In this document: positions 15,987 through 24,039 of the stretch, in pieces
Layout of the letters: the number at the start of each line of letters is the position of its first letter
How positions within the stretch are numbered: position 1 is the first letter of the stretch
NCBI GenBank assembly: GCA_003243255.1
Contig: QFQM01000052.1
Span: 1 to 26,214 of the forward strand
Length of the DNA: 26,214 nt
Source of the DNA: Flavobacterium psychrophilum
Lineage (GTDB): Bacteria; Bacteroidota; Bacteroidia; Flavobacteriales; Flavobacteriaceae
Direction of reading: 5' to 3'
Program-made: the position numbers and the translations under genes
Notes under the pieces: model-generated
Databases searched by the model: none
The model's input: only the letters and a program-made list of their open reading frames with translations
What the model was told of the DNA's origin: nothing

Positions 15987-17204
15987 ATGGCTACGATTAA
16001 AGTCGTGTTGCGTAAGAAAGCCAACAAAGACGGCAGTTTCCCGCTTGCGCTGCGCATTACCAAAGATAGAAAAACTTCCTTTATCCACCTTGGATATAAC
16101 CTGAAAGAAAACGAATGGAACGAGACTGAACAAAGTGTCAAGTCTTCGCATCCCAATTCCAAGCGTCTAAATAACCTCATCCTGAAAAAGAAAGCGGAAG
16201 CCAGCGATAAAACAATCGAGGCCGAAACGCAGAATGACGATGTTTCAGTACGCGCCATTAAACGGAAAGTGAAACCCGTTAGCGGCGCGACTTTTGAGCC
16301 ACAGGCACAACTTTACCTAGACCGTCTGAAAGATGCAGGGAATTTCAATGTCTATGCGGCAGAAACGCCCCGCGTCAGGATTTTCAAGGAGTTCGTAGGC
16401 GGTCACGATATTGCTTTCTCGGACATCAATGTCGGGCTTTTAGAAAGGTTCAAAATACACCTTAAATCCAAAAGAGGCGCAAGCCCTCGAACCATTATGA
16501 ACTACCTTATCTGCATTCGTGCGATATATAACCAAGCAATCAAGGAGCAGGTTGTAGATAAAAAATATTATCCCTTCGGCGGCGAGGATAAAATAAATAT
16601 CAAACTGCCGGAAAGCACCAAAATAGGTGTCAGCCTTGAAGATGTTATCAAGCTTGAAACCGTCAAGCTCCTTAACCCAACGCATGACCACGCAAGAAAC
16701 CTTTGGCTTACCTCCTACTATTTTGCAGGCATGCGAATTTCAGACGTGTTGCGTCTTCGCTGGTCTGATTTTCAAAATGATCGCCTACATTACACGATGG
16801 GGAAAAACAATAAAGTCGGCTCATTAAAGTTGCCGGAGAAGGTTCAGCGTATTTTAGAAAAATACGAACACCTGAAAGCCTCTCCTGACGACTTGGTTTT
16901 TCCAAACCTCAAAGACCTGGACTTGAAAGATACGTTCGAGGTCAAAAAGAAAATTGCTTATTCGGTTAATCGCTGTAATAAGATGCTACAGGAATACATT
17001 ACCCCTATCGCAAAGATAGAAGGCAAACTAACCACACACGTAGCCAGGCATACCTTTGCAACACTGGCGGGCGATAAAGTGCCGCTTCAAATGCTGCAAA
17101 AACTTTATAGACACAGCGATGTCAGGACAACGATGGGTTATCAGTCTGCCTTTCTTTATAAGGATGCAGATGAGGCACTGGAGGCCGTAATAGGAAATTC
17201 ATAA
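15987..17204 (+). CDS. Tyrosine recombinase (integrase), Bacteroidota type
   Basis: A 405-residue protein, the usual length. N-terminal Arm-DNA-binding domain (MATIKVVLRKKANKDGSFPLALRITKDRKTSFIHLGYNL), SAM-like core-binding domain (about residues 105-205, LERFKIHLKSKRGASPRTIMNYL) and catalytic domain. The full catalytic set is visible: R250 (AGMRISDVLRLRW), H351-x-x-R354 (HVARHTFATLAG), H376 (LYRHSDVRTTMGY) and nucleophile Y385. It should integrate and excise the element at the tRNA-Ser site 160 bp upstream. It is transcribed away from the attachment site. Base composition is intermediate between host and transfer block. Confidence 0.97.
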   Translation: MATIKVVLRKKANKDGSFPLALRITKDRKTSFIHLGYNLKENEWNETEQSVKSSHPNSKRLNNLILKKKAEASDKTIEAETQNDDVSVRAIKRKVKPVSGATFEPQAQLYLDRLKDAGNFNVYAAETPRVRIFKEFVGGHDIAFSDINVGLLERFKIHLKSKRGASPRTIMNYLICIRAIYNQAIKEQVVDKKYYPFGGEDKINIKLPESTKIGVSLEDVIKLETVKLLNPTHDHARNLWLTSYYFAGMRISDVLRLRWSDFQNDRLHYTMGKNNKVGSLKLPEKVQRILEKYEHLKASPDDLVFPNLKDLDLKDTFEVKKKIAYSVNRCNKMLQEYITPIAKIEGKLTTHVARHTFATLAGDKVPLQMLQKLYRHSDVRTTMGYQSAFLYKDADEALEAVIGNS

Positions 17205-17269
17205 AATGAGATTTGTTATTTTCAAAGAACAATATACATTTGGTTTTAAAAAATTCACAAGGTGCAGAA

Positions 17270-17974
17270 ATGGCAAAAAAAGAAATTAAAGACATAAAAA
17301 TAAGCCCGAAATATTATCAATCAGACTGGAGGGCTCTTGACCTAACGAAAAACAATAAAAATGATTGGTCAAAAGCTATAGACATTTTCAAAGATCGTAT
17401 TGAAGGTCGGTATCTGAAGCAAATCGAAGCTCTTGATACTAATGCTGATAAAGATATTCGCTTCTATTCAGGCTTTGCGATTATGTCTTTGACCTGCCTT
17501 TTAATAGAAACACTTGAACAATTTTGGACGGGAAATCCTCAAACCAGTCGTAAAAGCAAAACTTCCATAAAAAAGAAATTGAACTTATGGAACAAAATAT
17601 TCAAGAAAGATCAATCTACGATTAGCAATGATGCGTTAGCCTTTTACAATTTTTTTCAACGCTCCGATAAGTTTAGATCTTTTTTTGATACTCACGAGAA
17701 GGCAAACGTATTTTACACCAAAATTCGTTGTGGGCTTTTACACCAAGGACAAACAAAAGGAAAATCTTTAATACATATTAGATCCTCCGAACCAATGCTC
17801 TGCTGGCTTAACAACTCTAATATTGAAGAAGGAGTAAGCATAAATAGAAGGGAATTTGTAAAAGAAGTGGGGGAAGTCTATAAAAAATATATCGAGACAT
17901 TAGAAAAATCCGATTTAAATTTCAAACGAAAAACATTAGAAAAAAAGATGAAACATATTGTTGATATGAAATAA
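17270..17974 (+). CDS. All-helical cargo protein with HEPN-like RxxxxH motif
   Basis: About 234 residues from ATG 17270 (MAKKEIKDIK); an upstream TTG at 17213 would add 19 residues of doubtful quality. It is predominantly helical and AT-rich. Two conserved-looking blocks stand out: DIRFYSGFAIMSLTCLLIETLEQFW and FYTKIRCGLLHQGQTKGKS. The latter contains R153-CGLL-H158, an RX4H pattern typical of the HEPN fold, whose members include RNases of toxin and phage-defence systems. I recognise the general pattern but cannot name the family. There is no signal peptide or membrane segment. It lies 65 bp after the integrase, a usual cargo spot, and is followed by its own terminator. A defence or RNA-cutting role is inference; a non-catalytic HEPN is equally possible. 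Confidence 0.7.
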   Translation: MAKKEIKDIKISPKYYQSDWRALDLTKNNKNDWSKAIDIFKDRIEGRYLKQIEALDTNADKDIRFYSGFAIMSLTCLLIETLEQFWTGNPQTSRKSKTSIKKKLNLWNKIFKKDQSTISNDALAFYNFFQRSDKFRSFFDTHEKANVFYTKIRCGLLHQGQTKGKSLIHIRSSEPMLCWLNNSNIEEGVSINRREFVKEVGEVYKKYIETLEKSDLNFKRKTLEKKMKHIVDMK

Positions 17975-18007
17975 TTCTCTTTCTCTACAAGTCATTATAC
18001 GTCTTTT

Positions 18008-18036
18008 AAAAACAGGTATTTTTACCTGTTTTTTTT
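18008..18036 (+). terminator. Intrinsic terminator after the HEPN-like gene
   Basis: AAAAACAGGTA, loop TTTT, TACCTGTTTTTTTT: an 8-bp core stem (18011-18018 with 18023-18030) extended by A-T pairs and a long T-run. It lies 34 bp past the stop and separates the gene from the transfer block. The rest of the 17975-18142 gap is AT-rich, with a weak GGCTTT/AAAGCC inverted repeat near 18104-18126. Confidence 0.9.
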
Positions 18037-18142
18037 ATACAAATATTCAATAAATTTAACTTTTGTAGGATTAAACCTTAATAATCAGGATTTTTCATGT
18101 TGGCTTTTTTTTTAGATTGAAAGCCTCCAAAATATACTACCT

Positions 18143-18412
18143 ATGGAAGTAATCTGTCTCCACGATGCGGCATTTTATGCCCTCGTGGAGCAGGTGGTTG
18201 ACCGCCTTAAAGCCGAACATAACCAGACATTGGATAAATGGGTCGGCGGCGAGGAAGCCATGCGCCTGCTCAATATCAAATCCAAAACCTCCCTCCAGAA
18301 CCTTCGTGACGAGGGCAAAATCCGTTTTTCGCAACCGCAGAAAAAAGTGATTTTGTACGACCGCGACAGCATCAACGCCTATTTGGAAGATAACGCCCGT
18401 AACACCTTCTAG
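18143..18412 (+). CDS. Excisionase-like helix-turn-helix protein
   Basis: An 89-residue protein. After an N-terminal helix (VEQVVDRLKAEHNQTLDKWV) comes a MerR/excisionase-type winged HTH: GGEEAMRLLNIKSKTSLQNLRDEGKIRFSQPQKKVILYDRDSINAYLEDN. This is the common Bacteroidota element protein annotated as helix-turn-helix domain-containing, which acts as a recombination directionality factor or transcription regulator of the transfer genes. It is the first gene of the GC-rich block, and the next gene begins 2 bp after its stop, so an operon is likely. There is no Shine-Dalgarno sequence. Excisionase or regulator cannot be decided here. Confidence 0.85.
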   Translation: MEVICLHDAAFYALVEQVVDRLKAEHNQTLDKWVGGEEAMRLLNIKSKTSLQNLRDEGKIRFSQPQKKVILYDRDSINAYLEDNARNTF

Positions 18413-18414
18413 CC

Positions 18415-18681
18415 ATGACAGACAACCCACAATATGAAGCCGACTATCAGAGAGGCTTCAATGATGGATATATCCTGACCCAGCATAAGCCGGAACTGGC
18501 GGCAGAAATCTCCAAGATAGAGACCGAAACGCCCCGTATAGAGGGCATGAAGGACGGCAGGAAGCAATACGCCCTAGACCTCACACGCGAACACCGCCCC
18601 AAATGGATGCGCGAAGACCGATTTAATACACCAGCAGAACCCGACAAGGGCAAGGACATGGATTTGGAAGCAGAGCGTTAA
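18415..18681 (+). CDS. Small hydrophilic protein of unknown function in the transfer operon
   Basis: An 88-residue protein rich in charged residues, with the segment DYQRGFNDGYILTQHKPELAAEISKIE and a second block EGMKDGRKQYALDLTREHRPKWMRED. There is no membrane segment, cysteine or known motif. Starting 2 bp after the HTH gene and ending 18 bp before the coupling ATPase, it is almost certainly co-transcribed with both. Similar short proteins often sit in Bacteroidota mobile elements before transfer genes. A relaxosome accessory role is possible but unproven. Confidence 0.75.
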   Translation: MTDNPQYEADYQRGFNDGYILTQHKPELAAEISKIETETPRIEGMKDGRKQYALDLTREHRPKWMREDRFNTPAEPDKGKDMDLEAER

Positions 18682-18699
18682 TTTTTCTTTCAAAAGCTT

Positions 18700-20208
18700 A
18701 TGGACTACCTAGATACGCCCCTGATTGAACTGGCAGGCAAGGAAGAAACGGGAAACTGGACAATCCGGCACGCGGTCGAAGGCGTGCAGATATTTGGCGG
18801 CATCGGTTCAGGAAAAACGTCCGGTTCAGGCCGCATGCTTGCCCTCAAATACCTGAAAGCAGGATTTGGCGGGCTTGTTCTGACCGTCAAGCCCAGCGAG
18901 AAAGACGACTGGATAAAATACTGCGACCTGACAGGCCGCAGGGCTGACTTGCTGATTGTCGAGAAAGAGGAAGGAAATTACTTCAATTTTCTGGACTACG
19001 AGAGCCAAGGCGAAGGCGAGACCGAAAATATCGTACAGGTCTTAAAGACCGTTATTCGCGCAGGAGAAGACAAGGAAGGCGGGGGCGGCGGTGATGCCTT
19101 TTGGGATACCGCCCTCGATATGCTCATTTTTAATATTATTGACCTCTGCAAACTGGCCTACGGCACGGTTTCAGTACAAAAGATGTTCGATATCGTCCAA
19201 TCCCTCCCGACAAAGGCCAGCCTCGGCAATAAAGACAAGGAAGAAACTGTCTTTGCGGCTGCTTTCAAGGCAGCAAGCAGCAAGGTCGAAGCCCTGATTG
19301 AAGCATGGGAGAAAAAGCAGACAGCCGATACATTACTGCAACTTCACGCCAGTAATACCTATGAGGATGCCTACAGGGCGGACATTGCAGAAGCAAGGGT
19401 ACTGGATTTTGTAGACCAGTTCTTCTTTGCCAACTTCCTGAACCTTGCCGAAAAGACCCGGTCAATCATCGACTTCAGCTTTTCGGGCTTTCTGTTCCGC
19501 CTGCTGCGCGACCCTGTTTATAGCCTGTTTTGCAGTCACGCCTCCACTTTCACACCAGAGGATTGCGGCAAGGGAAAGATTATCCTGATAAATCTTCCCG
19601 TCAAAATGCACCACAAGATAGGCCGCGACAGCCAAATCCTTTTCAAATATATCTGGCAGCGTGCAATGGAAAAACGCACCATAGAAAAGAATACGCCTGC
19701 CGTATTCCTATGGGCGGACGAGGCTCAAAACTTCCTACATGAACACGACGCGGACTTTCAGGCAACGGCGCGCAGCAGCCGGATTGCGACCGTTTATATC
19801 TCCCAAAATCTTCCCAACTACCTGTCCAATATGGGAGGTGCAAAGTCGGATAACAGGGTCAAGGGTTTTCTCGGCACTTTGGGTACGAAGATATTCCATG
19901 CCAATGCCGACATGGAAACCAACCGTTACGCCTCTGACCTCATCGGAGACACGTTTTTCGAAGAAACCTCCAGCACAGCCACAGCCGCAGGCGACTTTTC
20001 AGCCTCAAAAACGAAATCACTCAAAATCGACCGCATTGTCAGGCCTGAAGCCTTCGCCCAGCTTAAAAATGGCGGCGAACATAATGGGATGAAGGTCGAA
20101 GGCTATATGCACGTACAAGGCAGTTCTATCAAGGATGGCCTGAACCATGCTCGCATACAATTTGACCAGGATTACATGAATCCTGAAAAATCCAACGATA
20201 ATTATTAA
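18700..20208 (+). CDS. VirD4/TraG-like type IV coupling ATPase lacking membrane segments
   Basis: A 502-residue protein. Walker A is GGIGSGKT at residues 33-40 (followed by SGSGRMLALKYLKAG), and Walker B is AVFLWADEAQNFL with D340 and E341. The C-terminal recognition-like part includes TVYISQNLPNYLSNMGGAKSDNRVKGFLGTLGTKIFHANADMETNRYASDLIGDTFFEE, the motif region typical of TraD/TraG/TrwB proteins. Coupling proteins bring the relaxase-DNA complex to the secretion channel and hydrolyse ATP. Known members usually have one or more N-terminal membrane helices; here the protein starts almost directly at the ATPase domain and shows none. The next gene encodes a multi-pass membrane protein that may supply the anchor. 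Confidence 0.9.
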   Translation: MDYLDTPLIELAGKEETGNWTIRHAVEGVQIFGGIGSGKTSGSGRMLALKYLKAGFGGLVLTVKPSEKDDWIKYCDLTGRRADLLIVEKEEGNYFNFLDYESQGEGETENIVQVLKTVIRAGEDKEGGGGGDAFWDTALDMLIFNIIDLCKLAYGTVSVQKMFDIVQSLPTKASLGNKDKEETVFAAAFKAASSKVEALIEAWEKKQTADTLLQLHASNTYEDAYRADIAEARVLDFVDQFFFANFLNLAEKTRSIIDFSFSGFLFRLLRDPVYSLFCSHASTFTPEDCGKGKIILINLPVKMHHKIGRDSQILFKYIWQRAMEKRTIEKNTPAVFLWADEAQNFLHEHDADFQATARSSRIATVYISQNLPNYLSNMGGAKSDNRVKGFLGTLGTKIFHANADMETNRYASDLIGDTFFEETSSTATAAGDFSASKTKSLKIDRIVRPEAFAQLKNGGEHNGMKVEGYMHVQGSSIKDGLNHARIQFDQDYMNPEKSNDNY

Positions 20209-20228
20209 CCAACTAAAACACCTTACGT

Positions 20229-21059
20229 ATGAAACAAAATCTCTACTACCGTGCAAGTTTCTCCCGCAGGAACGTCTTTGCCGAATGGTTCATGCAGCTT
20301 TTCCTTTTTCTTGCCTCTCCGGCGCTTTTGCTGATCGAGGTCTTTACCCGTAAAGATTTCGGGGAACGATATTTCCGACTGTCTTCGGTATTAACGGTGA
20401 CAGCCGTTCTTGGCTTTCTTCCTGTCCTGCTCATAAAATTACAGGCAATGCTCGGCAACAGTTCTGCTGTTGCCGATGTTTACGGGCTGGACGAAATGGG
20501 TGAAATGGCGCAAGTCTATGCCCCAGCCGCCAAAACCTCTCTCATGCCGGATTATCTTTGCTGGTATATCTTCCTTGCCCTGTTTCTGGCCTTGGGCATC
20601 AAGCACAAGATAGACTTGGCAAGAAATCCGTCCGTCTTCGATTTCGCCAAATTCAGCCTATACAGGGGTAATGTCCATCCGTTCTTTTACAGGATGAAGC
20701 TACCCCGTATTGAGACCACACCCCGCATCGTGGAGTGCATTTTAGAGCCTGTCGCCTTTTTTATCGTGGGGCTATTCTTCTACCTGATAGGCCAAAAACT
20801 CGGCATCCTTCTTATCGTGACGAGCCTGCTTTATGCCTACAGCTATGTCGCTTTTTACCATCATGGAGACAATTTCGTCATGGACAAAATCGACCAGATG
20901 ATTTCAAACGAGGAACTGGAAGCTGCCTTTGTTTTGGACAAAAGCGATGACGAAACGAGGGGGTTTACCTTCCGAGGCCGCAAGCCGAAAACCGAAACCA
21001 TGCGCCGAGAGATTTTACCCCTGTTCACACAGCAGGACGATGTTTTGGAGGCCAAATAA
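20229..21059 (+). CDS. Multi-pass membrane protein next to the coupling ATPase
   Basis: A 276-residue protein with about five hydrophobic segments: residues ~20-37 (FMQLFLFLASPALLLIEVF), ~50-70, ~107-124 (YLCWYIFLALFLALGI), ~170-190 and ~192-210. A soluble C-terminal tail of ~65 residues contains the acidic MDKIDQMISNEELEAAFVLDKSDDE and the basic FRGRKPKTETMRREI. I do not recognise a named family. It starts 20 bp after the coupling ATPase and ends before the candidate oriT, so it belongs to the transfer operon. The most economical idea is that it is the membrane partner of the ATPase, but it could also be an entry-exclusion or pore-adaptor protein. Confidence 0.8.
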   Translation: MKQNLYYRASFSRRNVFAEWFMQLFLFLASPALLLIEVFTRKDFGERYFRLSSVLTVTAVLGFLPVLLIKLQAMLGNSSAVADVYGLDEMGEMAQVYAPAAKTSLMPDYLCWYIFLALFLALGIKHKIDLARNPSVFDFAKFSLYRGNVHPFFYRMKLPRIETTPRIVECILEPVAFFIVGLFFYLIGQKLGILLIVTSLLYAYSYVAFYHHGDNFVMDKIDQMISNEELEAAFVLDKSDDETRGFTFRGRKPKTETMRREILPLFTQQDDVLEAK

Positions 21060-21060
21060 G

Positions 21061-21318
21061 CCTCTGGGCTGTGCAGAGGGAAGATGTCTGATGCAAAGCA
21101 TTGGGTAGCAGGAGGTCAGGCCTTTACACAGCCCACGGTAAAAGCCACAGGGTAAAATCGACCAGAGGTGCGGCGGTAAAACTGTCTCCGGTCATAGCCA
21201 TACCCTCTTAAAAACAGAGGTGCGGCATTGGCACGGTTCGGGGTCAAAATCCATTCCCGCCTTTTTAACCAAACGCGAAAAATAAAGTCATTCCGTAAAA
21301 CGGGCTTACACTGAAGCT
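21061..21318 (+). other. Candidate origin of transfer (oriT) upstream of the relaxase
   Basis: A 258-bp gene-free stretch dense in repeats. CCTCTG/CAGAGG (21061-21079) forms a hairpin; GGGCTGTG (21066-21073) pairs with CACAGCCC (21127-21134). CAGAGGTGCGGC occurs twice (21163-21174 and 21215-21226, 52 bp apart). GGTAAAA occurs three times (21137, 21151, 21175), and CCGT-AAA-ACGG lies at 21294-21304. oriT of MOBF systems usually lies next to the relaxase gene. The order GGTGCG, TGTCT, ATAGCC across 21166-21199 faintly recalls the R388 nic region (TGCGTATTGTCT/ATAGCC) but with extra bases, so the nic position cannot be assigned. Confidence 0.55.
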
Positions 21319-24039
21319 ATGATACGAATGGTGCAAACAAAGTCCGCTACTCAGGCGAAGTCCTATTTCTCCGATGCGCTGATGAAGTCTGATTACTTCA
21401 TCAGCGATCAGGAGTTGCCCGGATTTTGGCAGGGGCGGCTTGCGGAGCGGATGGGGATTTCGGGCGCGACCTCTAAAGACGCGTTTTTCCTGCTTTGCGA
21501 AAACAGCGACCCGAAGACGGGAAAGCCGCTGACCCCCCTGACCAGAGAGGGGCGCACGGTGGGCTATGATATTAACTTTCATTGCCCGAAGTCGGTTTCC
21601 CTTCTGCACAGTTTCGCCAAGGACGACCACGTCCTGAAAGCCTTTCAGGAGAGCGTCACCGAGACCATGCAGGCCATCGAGGCCGATGCCAAGACGCGCG
21701 TGCGGGTGGACGAGAAGCAGGAAGACCGCAGCACGGATGAACTCGTCTGGGCGCATTTCACGCACCAGACGGCACGGCCTGTCGCTGGCCATATGCCTGA
21801 CCCCCATCTGCACAGCCATTGCTTCGTCTTCAATGCCACTTACGACAGCGAGGAAGGCAAGATCAAGGCGGCACAGTTCCGCGACATCAAGCGGGATATG
21901 CCTTTTTATCAGGCGCAGTTCCACAAGCGGCTTGCGGACAAGCTGATGGACTTGGGCTATGGCATCCGCGCCACGGACAAGTCCTTCGAGGTCGAGGGCA
22001 TACCGCAGGCCGCAATCGACCTGTTTTCCAAGCGCACCGATGCCATCGGGCGGGTGGCGCAGGAAAAGGGCATCACGGATGCCAAGGAGCTGGGCGAGCT
22101 TGGGGCGCGTACCCGCGCCAAGAAGCAAAAGGGTCATAGCATGGACGAGCTTAAAAGGGATTGGCTCGACCAGATACATGCCCTTGGCGGCGATGCCGTC
22201 AGCAATGCGGTTGTGCGCCACGATGCCCCGCAACGGGGCAAGGAAGCGACAAGCGAGCAATGTATCAATCATGCCGTCTTGCATTGCTTCGAGCGTGCCT
22301 CCGTCATGGACGGCCGGCGCATACAGGAAATTGCCCTAAGATACAGTCTTGGCAAAAGCGGGGCGACAGCATCGGGCATTGCCGAAGGCTTCGCCAAGGA
22401 CGAGCGTATTATCCACGTGGTGGAAGACGGGCGTGCCCTTTGCACGACCAAGGAAGTCCTAAAGGAAGAAAAGCACATGGTTGACCTTGCCCGTAAAGGG
22501 CAAGGTGCTGTGAAGCCGCTTTACGAGGAACTGCCGGAACTGACCCTGTTCGGGCAGCAACGGGAGGCTGTCGCGCATGTGCTGACCACGAGCAACCGCG
22601 TTTCCATCATTCGGGGTGCTGCCGGAACGGGTAAAACCACGCTGATGAAGGAAGCGGTCGGGAAAATCGAGGCCGCTGGCAAAAAGGTCGTGGTCGTTGC
22701 GCCTACGGCGCAGGCATCGCGGGGCGTGCTGAAAGAGGAAGGTTTCAGCGAAGCGGAAACCGTGGCGCGGCTGCTGGTAGACCCGAAGATGCAGGAACAG
22801 CTTAAAGACCAAGTTTTATGGGTCGATGAAGCCGGATTGCTTGGCACAAAGGACATGAGCCAGCTATTGGAAATCGCCACGAAGCATAACGCCCGCCTTA
22901 TCCTTGGCGGCGATACCCGCCAGCATGCAAGCGTCATCCGCGGGGATGCGCTTCGCATCGTCAACAAGATTGCAGGGATTAAATCGGCAGAGGTCAGTAA
23001 AATCTACCGACAGGACGATGCCAAGTACCGCGAAGCGGTTGAAGACCTCTCGAAAGGAGAGGTCGAAAAAGGTTTTAATAAGCTGGAAGAATTGAACTTC
23101 ATTCATGAAGTAGACCCGATGAAACCTAACGAGCAAATCGTGGATGATTATGTCGAAGCGATGAAGAAAGGAAAATCCACGCTTATTATTTCGCCCACGC
23201 ACGCCCAGGGCGATGAAGTGACAAGGGAAGTCCGCGACCGCCTGAAAGCGGAAGGCATGCTGGATGATAAAGAGATTAAGGCTTTGCAGTATATCAATCT
23301 TAGCATGACCGAAGCGGAAAAAGCGGACGAGAGGAATTTCAGGACAGGACAGATCGTTAAGTTCACGCAGAATGTGTCGGGCTTCAAGCGCGGCAGCGTC
23401 TTCGAGGTCGAGAAACAGGGCGACAAGATCTTCCTGAAAGACAGCGAAGGCCTTAAACCCTTGCCCGCAGACAAAAGCGGGCATTACAACGTATTTGCAA
23501 CACGCGATATCGGCCTTGCCCATAAGGACAGGGTACTGATTACAAGCAACGGCTTTGACAGCAATAAAAAGCGGCTGGACAACGGCATGATACTGGAAGT
23601 GGCTGCGGTTTCAGAGACGGGAAAAATAACGCTCCGCAATGAAATAAGCGGCTCTACCTTCGAGATTGACAAGGACTTCGGGCATATCGCGCATGCGCAT
23701 TGCATCACCTCGCACGCCTCGCAGGGCAAGACGGTGGACGAAGTGTTCGTTTATCAGCCTGCTGGCACATTCGGGGCTACGGATGCAAAGCAGTTTTATG
23801 TCTCGGTCTCACGGGCGAGACAACGCGCCCATATCTACACGGACGACAAGGAACAACTGCTGCAACACGCAAGCGAACTTGGCGAGCGTTTGTCCGCTTT
23901 GGAACTGGTGGAGAAAAGCGAGAACCTTCATAAAGACGCGTTGCTGCACCAGCAACGCGAGGAAATGATGCAGGAGGAATTAGTAACGGAAACAACCATA
24001 ACACAGAACAAAGACCATGAGCCTGACAAAGAACTTTGA
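21319..24039 (+). CDS. MOBF-family relaxase-helicase (TrwC/TraI-like)
   Basis: A 906-residue protein, close to the length of TrwC. The N-terminal relaxase domain has tyrosines Y16 (AKSYFSD) and Y26 (SDYFISD), matching the two-tyrosine arrangement of TrwC (Y18, Y26). It also has the metal-binding histidines H149, H165 and H167 (THQTARPVAG...PDPHLHSHCFVFN). The helicase domain has Walker A GAAGTGKT (residues 433-440), Walker B VDEAGLL (502-508), IYRQDD and the C-terminal motifs ITSHASQGKTVDEVFVY and FYVSVSRARQRAHIYT of RecD/UvrD-like helicases. It should nick oriT, become covalently bound and unwind the transferred strand. ATG 21328 (MVQTKSA) is an alternative start. It is strongly GC-rich compared with the host. 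All key residues are present. Confidence 0.96.
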   Translation: MIRMVQTKSATQAKSYFSDALMKSDYFISDQELPGFWQGRLAERMGISGATSKDAFFLLCENSDPKTGKPLTPLTREGRTVGYDINFHCPKSVSLLHSFAKDDHVLKAFQESVTETMQAIEADAKTRVRVDEKQEDRSTDELVWAHFTHQTARPVAGHMPDPHLHSHCFVFNATYDSEEGKIKAAQFRDIKRDMPFYQAQFHKRLADKLMDLGYGIRATDKSFEVEGIPQAAIDLFSKRTDAIGRVAQEKGITDAKELGELGARTRAKKQKGHSMDELKRDWLDQIHALGGDAVSNAVVRHDAPQRGKEATSEQCINHAVLHCFERASVMDGRRIQEIALRYSLGKSGATASGIAEGFAKDERIIHVVEDGRALCTTKEVLKEEKHMVDLARKGQGAVKPLYEELPELTLFGQQREAVAHVLTTSNRVSIIRGAAGTGKTTLMKEAVGKIEAAGKKVVVVAPTAQASRGVLKEEGFSEAETVARLLVDPKMQEQLKDQVLWVDEAGLLGTKDMSQLLEIATKHNARLILGGDTRQHASVIRGDALRIVNKIAGIKSAEVSKIYRQDDAKYREAVEDLSKGEVEKGFNKLEELNFIHEVDPMKPNEQIVDDYVEAMKKGKSTLIISPTHAQGDEVTREVRDRLKAEGMLDDKEIKALQYINLSMTEAEKADERNFRTGQIVKFTQNVSGFKRGSVFEVEKQGDKIFLKDSEGLKPLPADKSGHYNVFATRDIGLAHKDRVLITSNGFDSNKKRLDNGMILEVAAVSETGKITLRNEISGSTFEIDKDFGHIAHAHCITSHASQGKTVDEVFVYQPAGTFGATDAKQFYVSVSRARQRAHIYTDDKEQLLQHASELGERLSALELVEKSENLHKDALLHQQREEMMQEELVTETTITQNKDHEPDKEL

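Noticed and set aside
18447..18659. 70-codon minus-strand frame opposite the small transfer-operon protein
   Set aside because: The plus-strand frame is tightly packed between two transfer genes with 2-bp and 18-bp gaps, making it the real gene.
21265..22284. 339-codon open frame on the minus strand opposite the relaxase gene
   Set aside because: It is a shadow of the GC-rich relaxase gene. The translation has no recognisable domain, while the plus strand carries all relaxase motifs.
22864..23523. 219-codon open frame on the minus strand
   Set aside because: Also opposite the relaxase-helicase reading frame. GC-rich coding DNA often leaves long antisense frames; no motif supports it.
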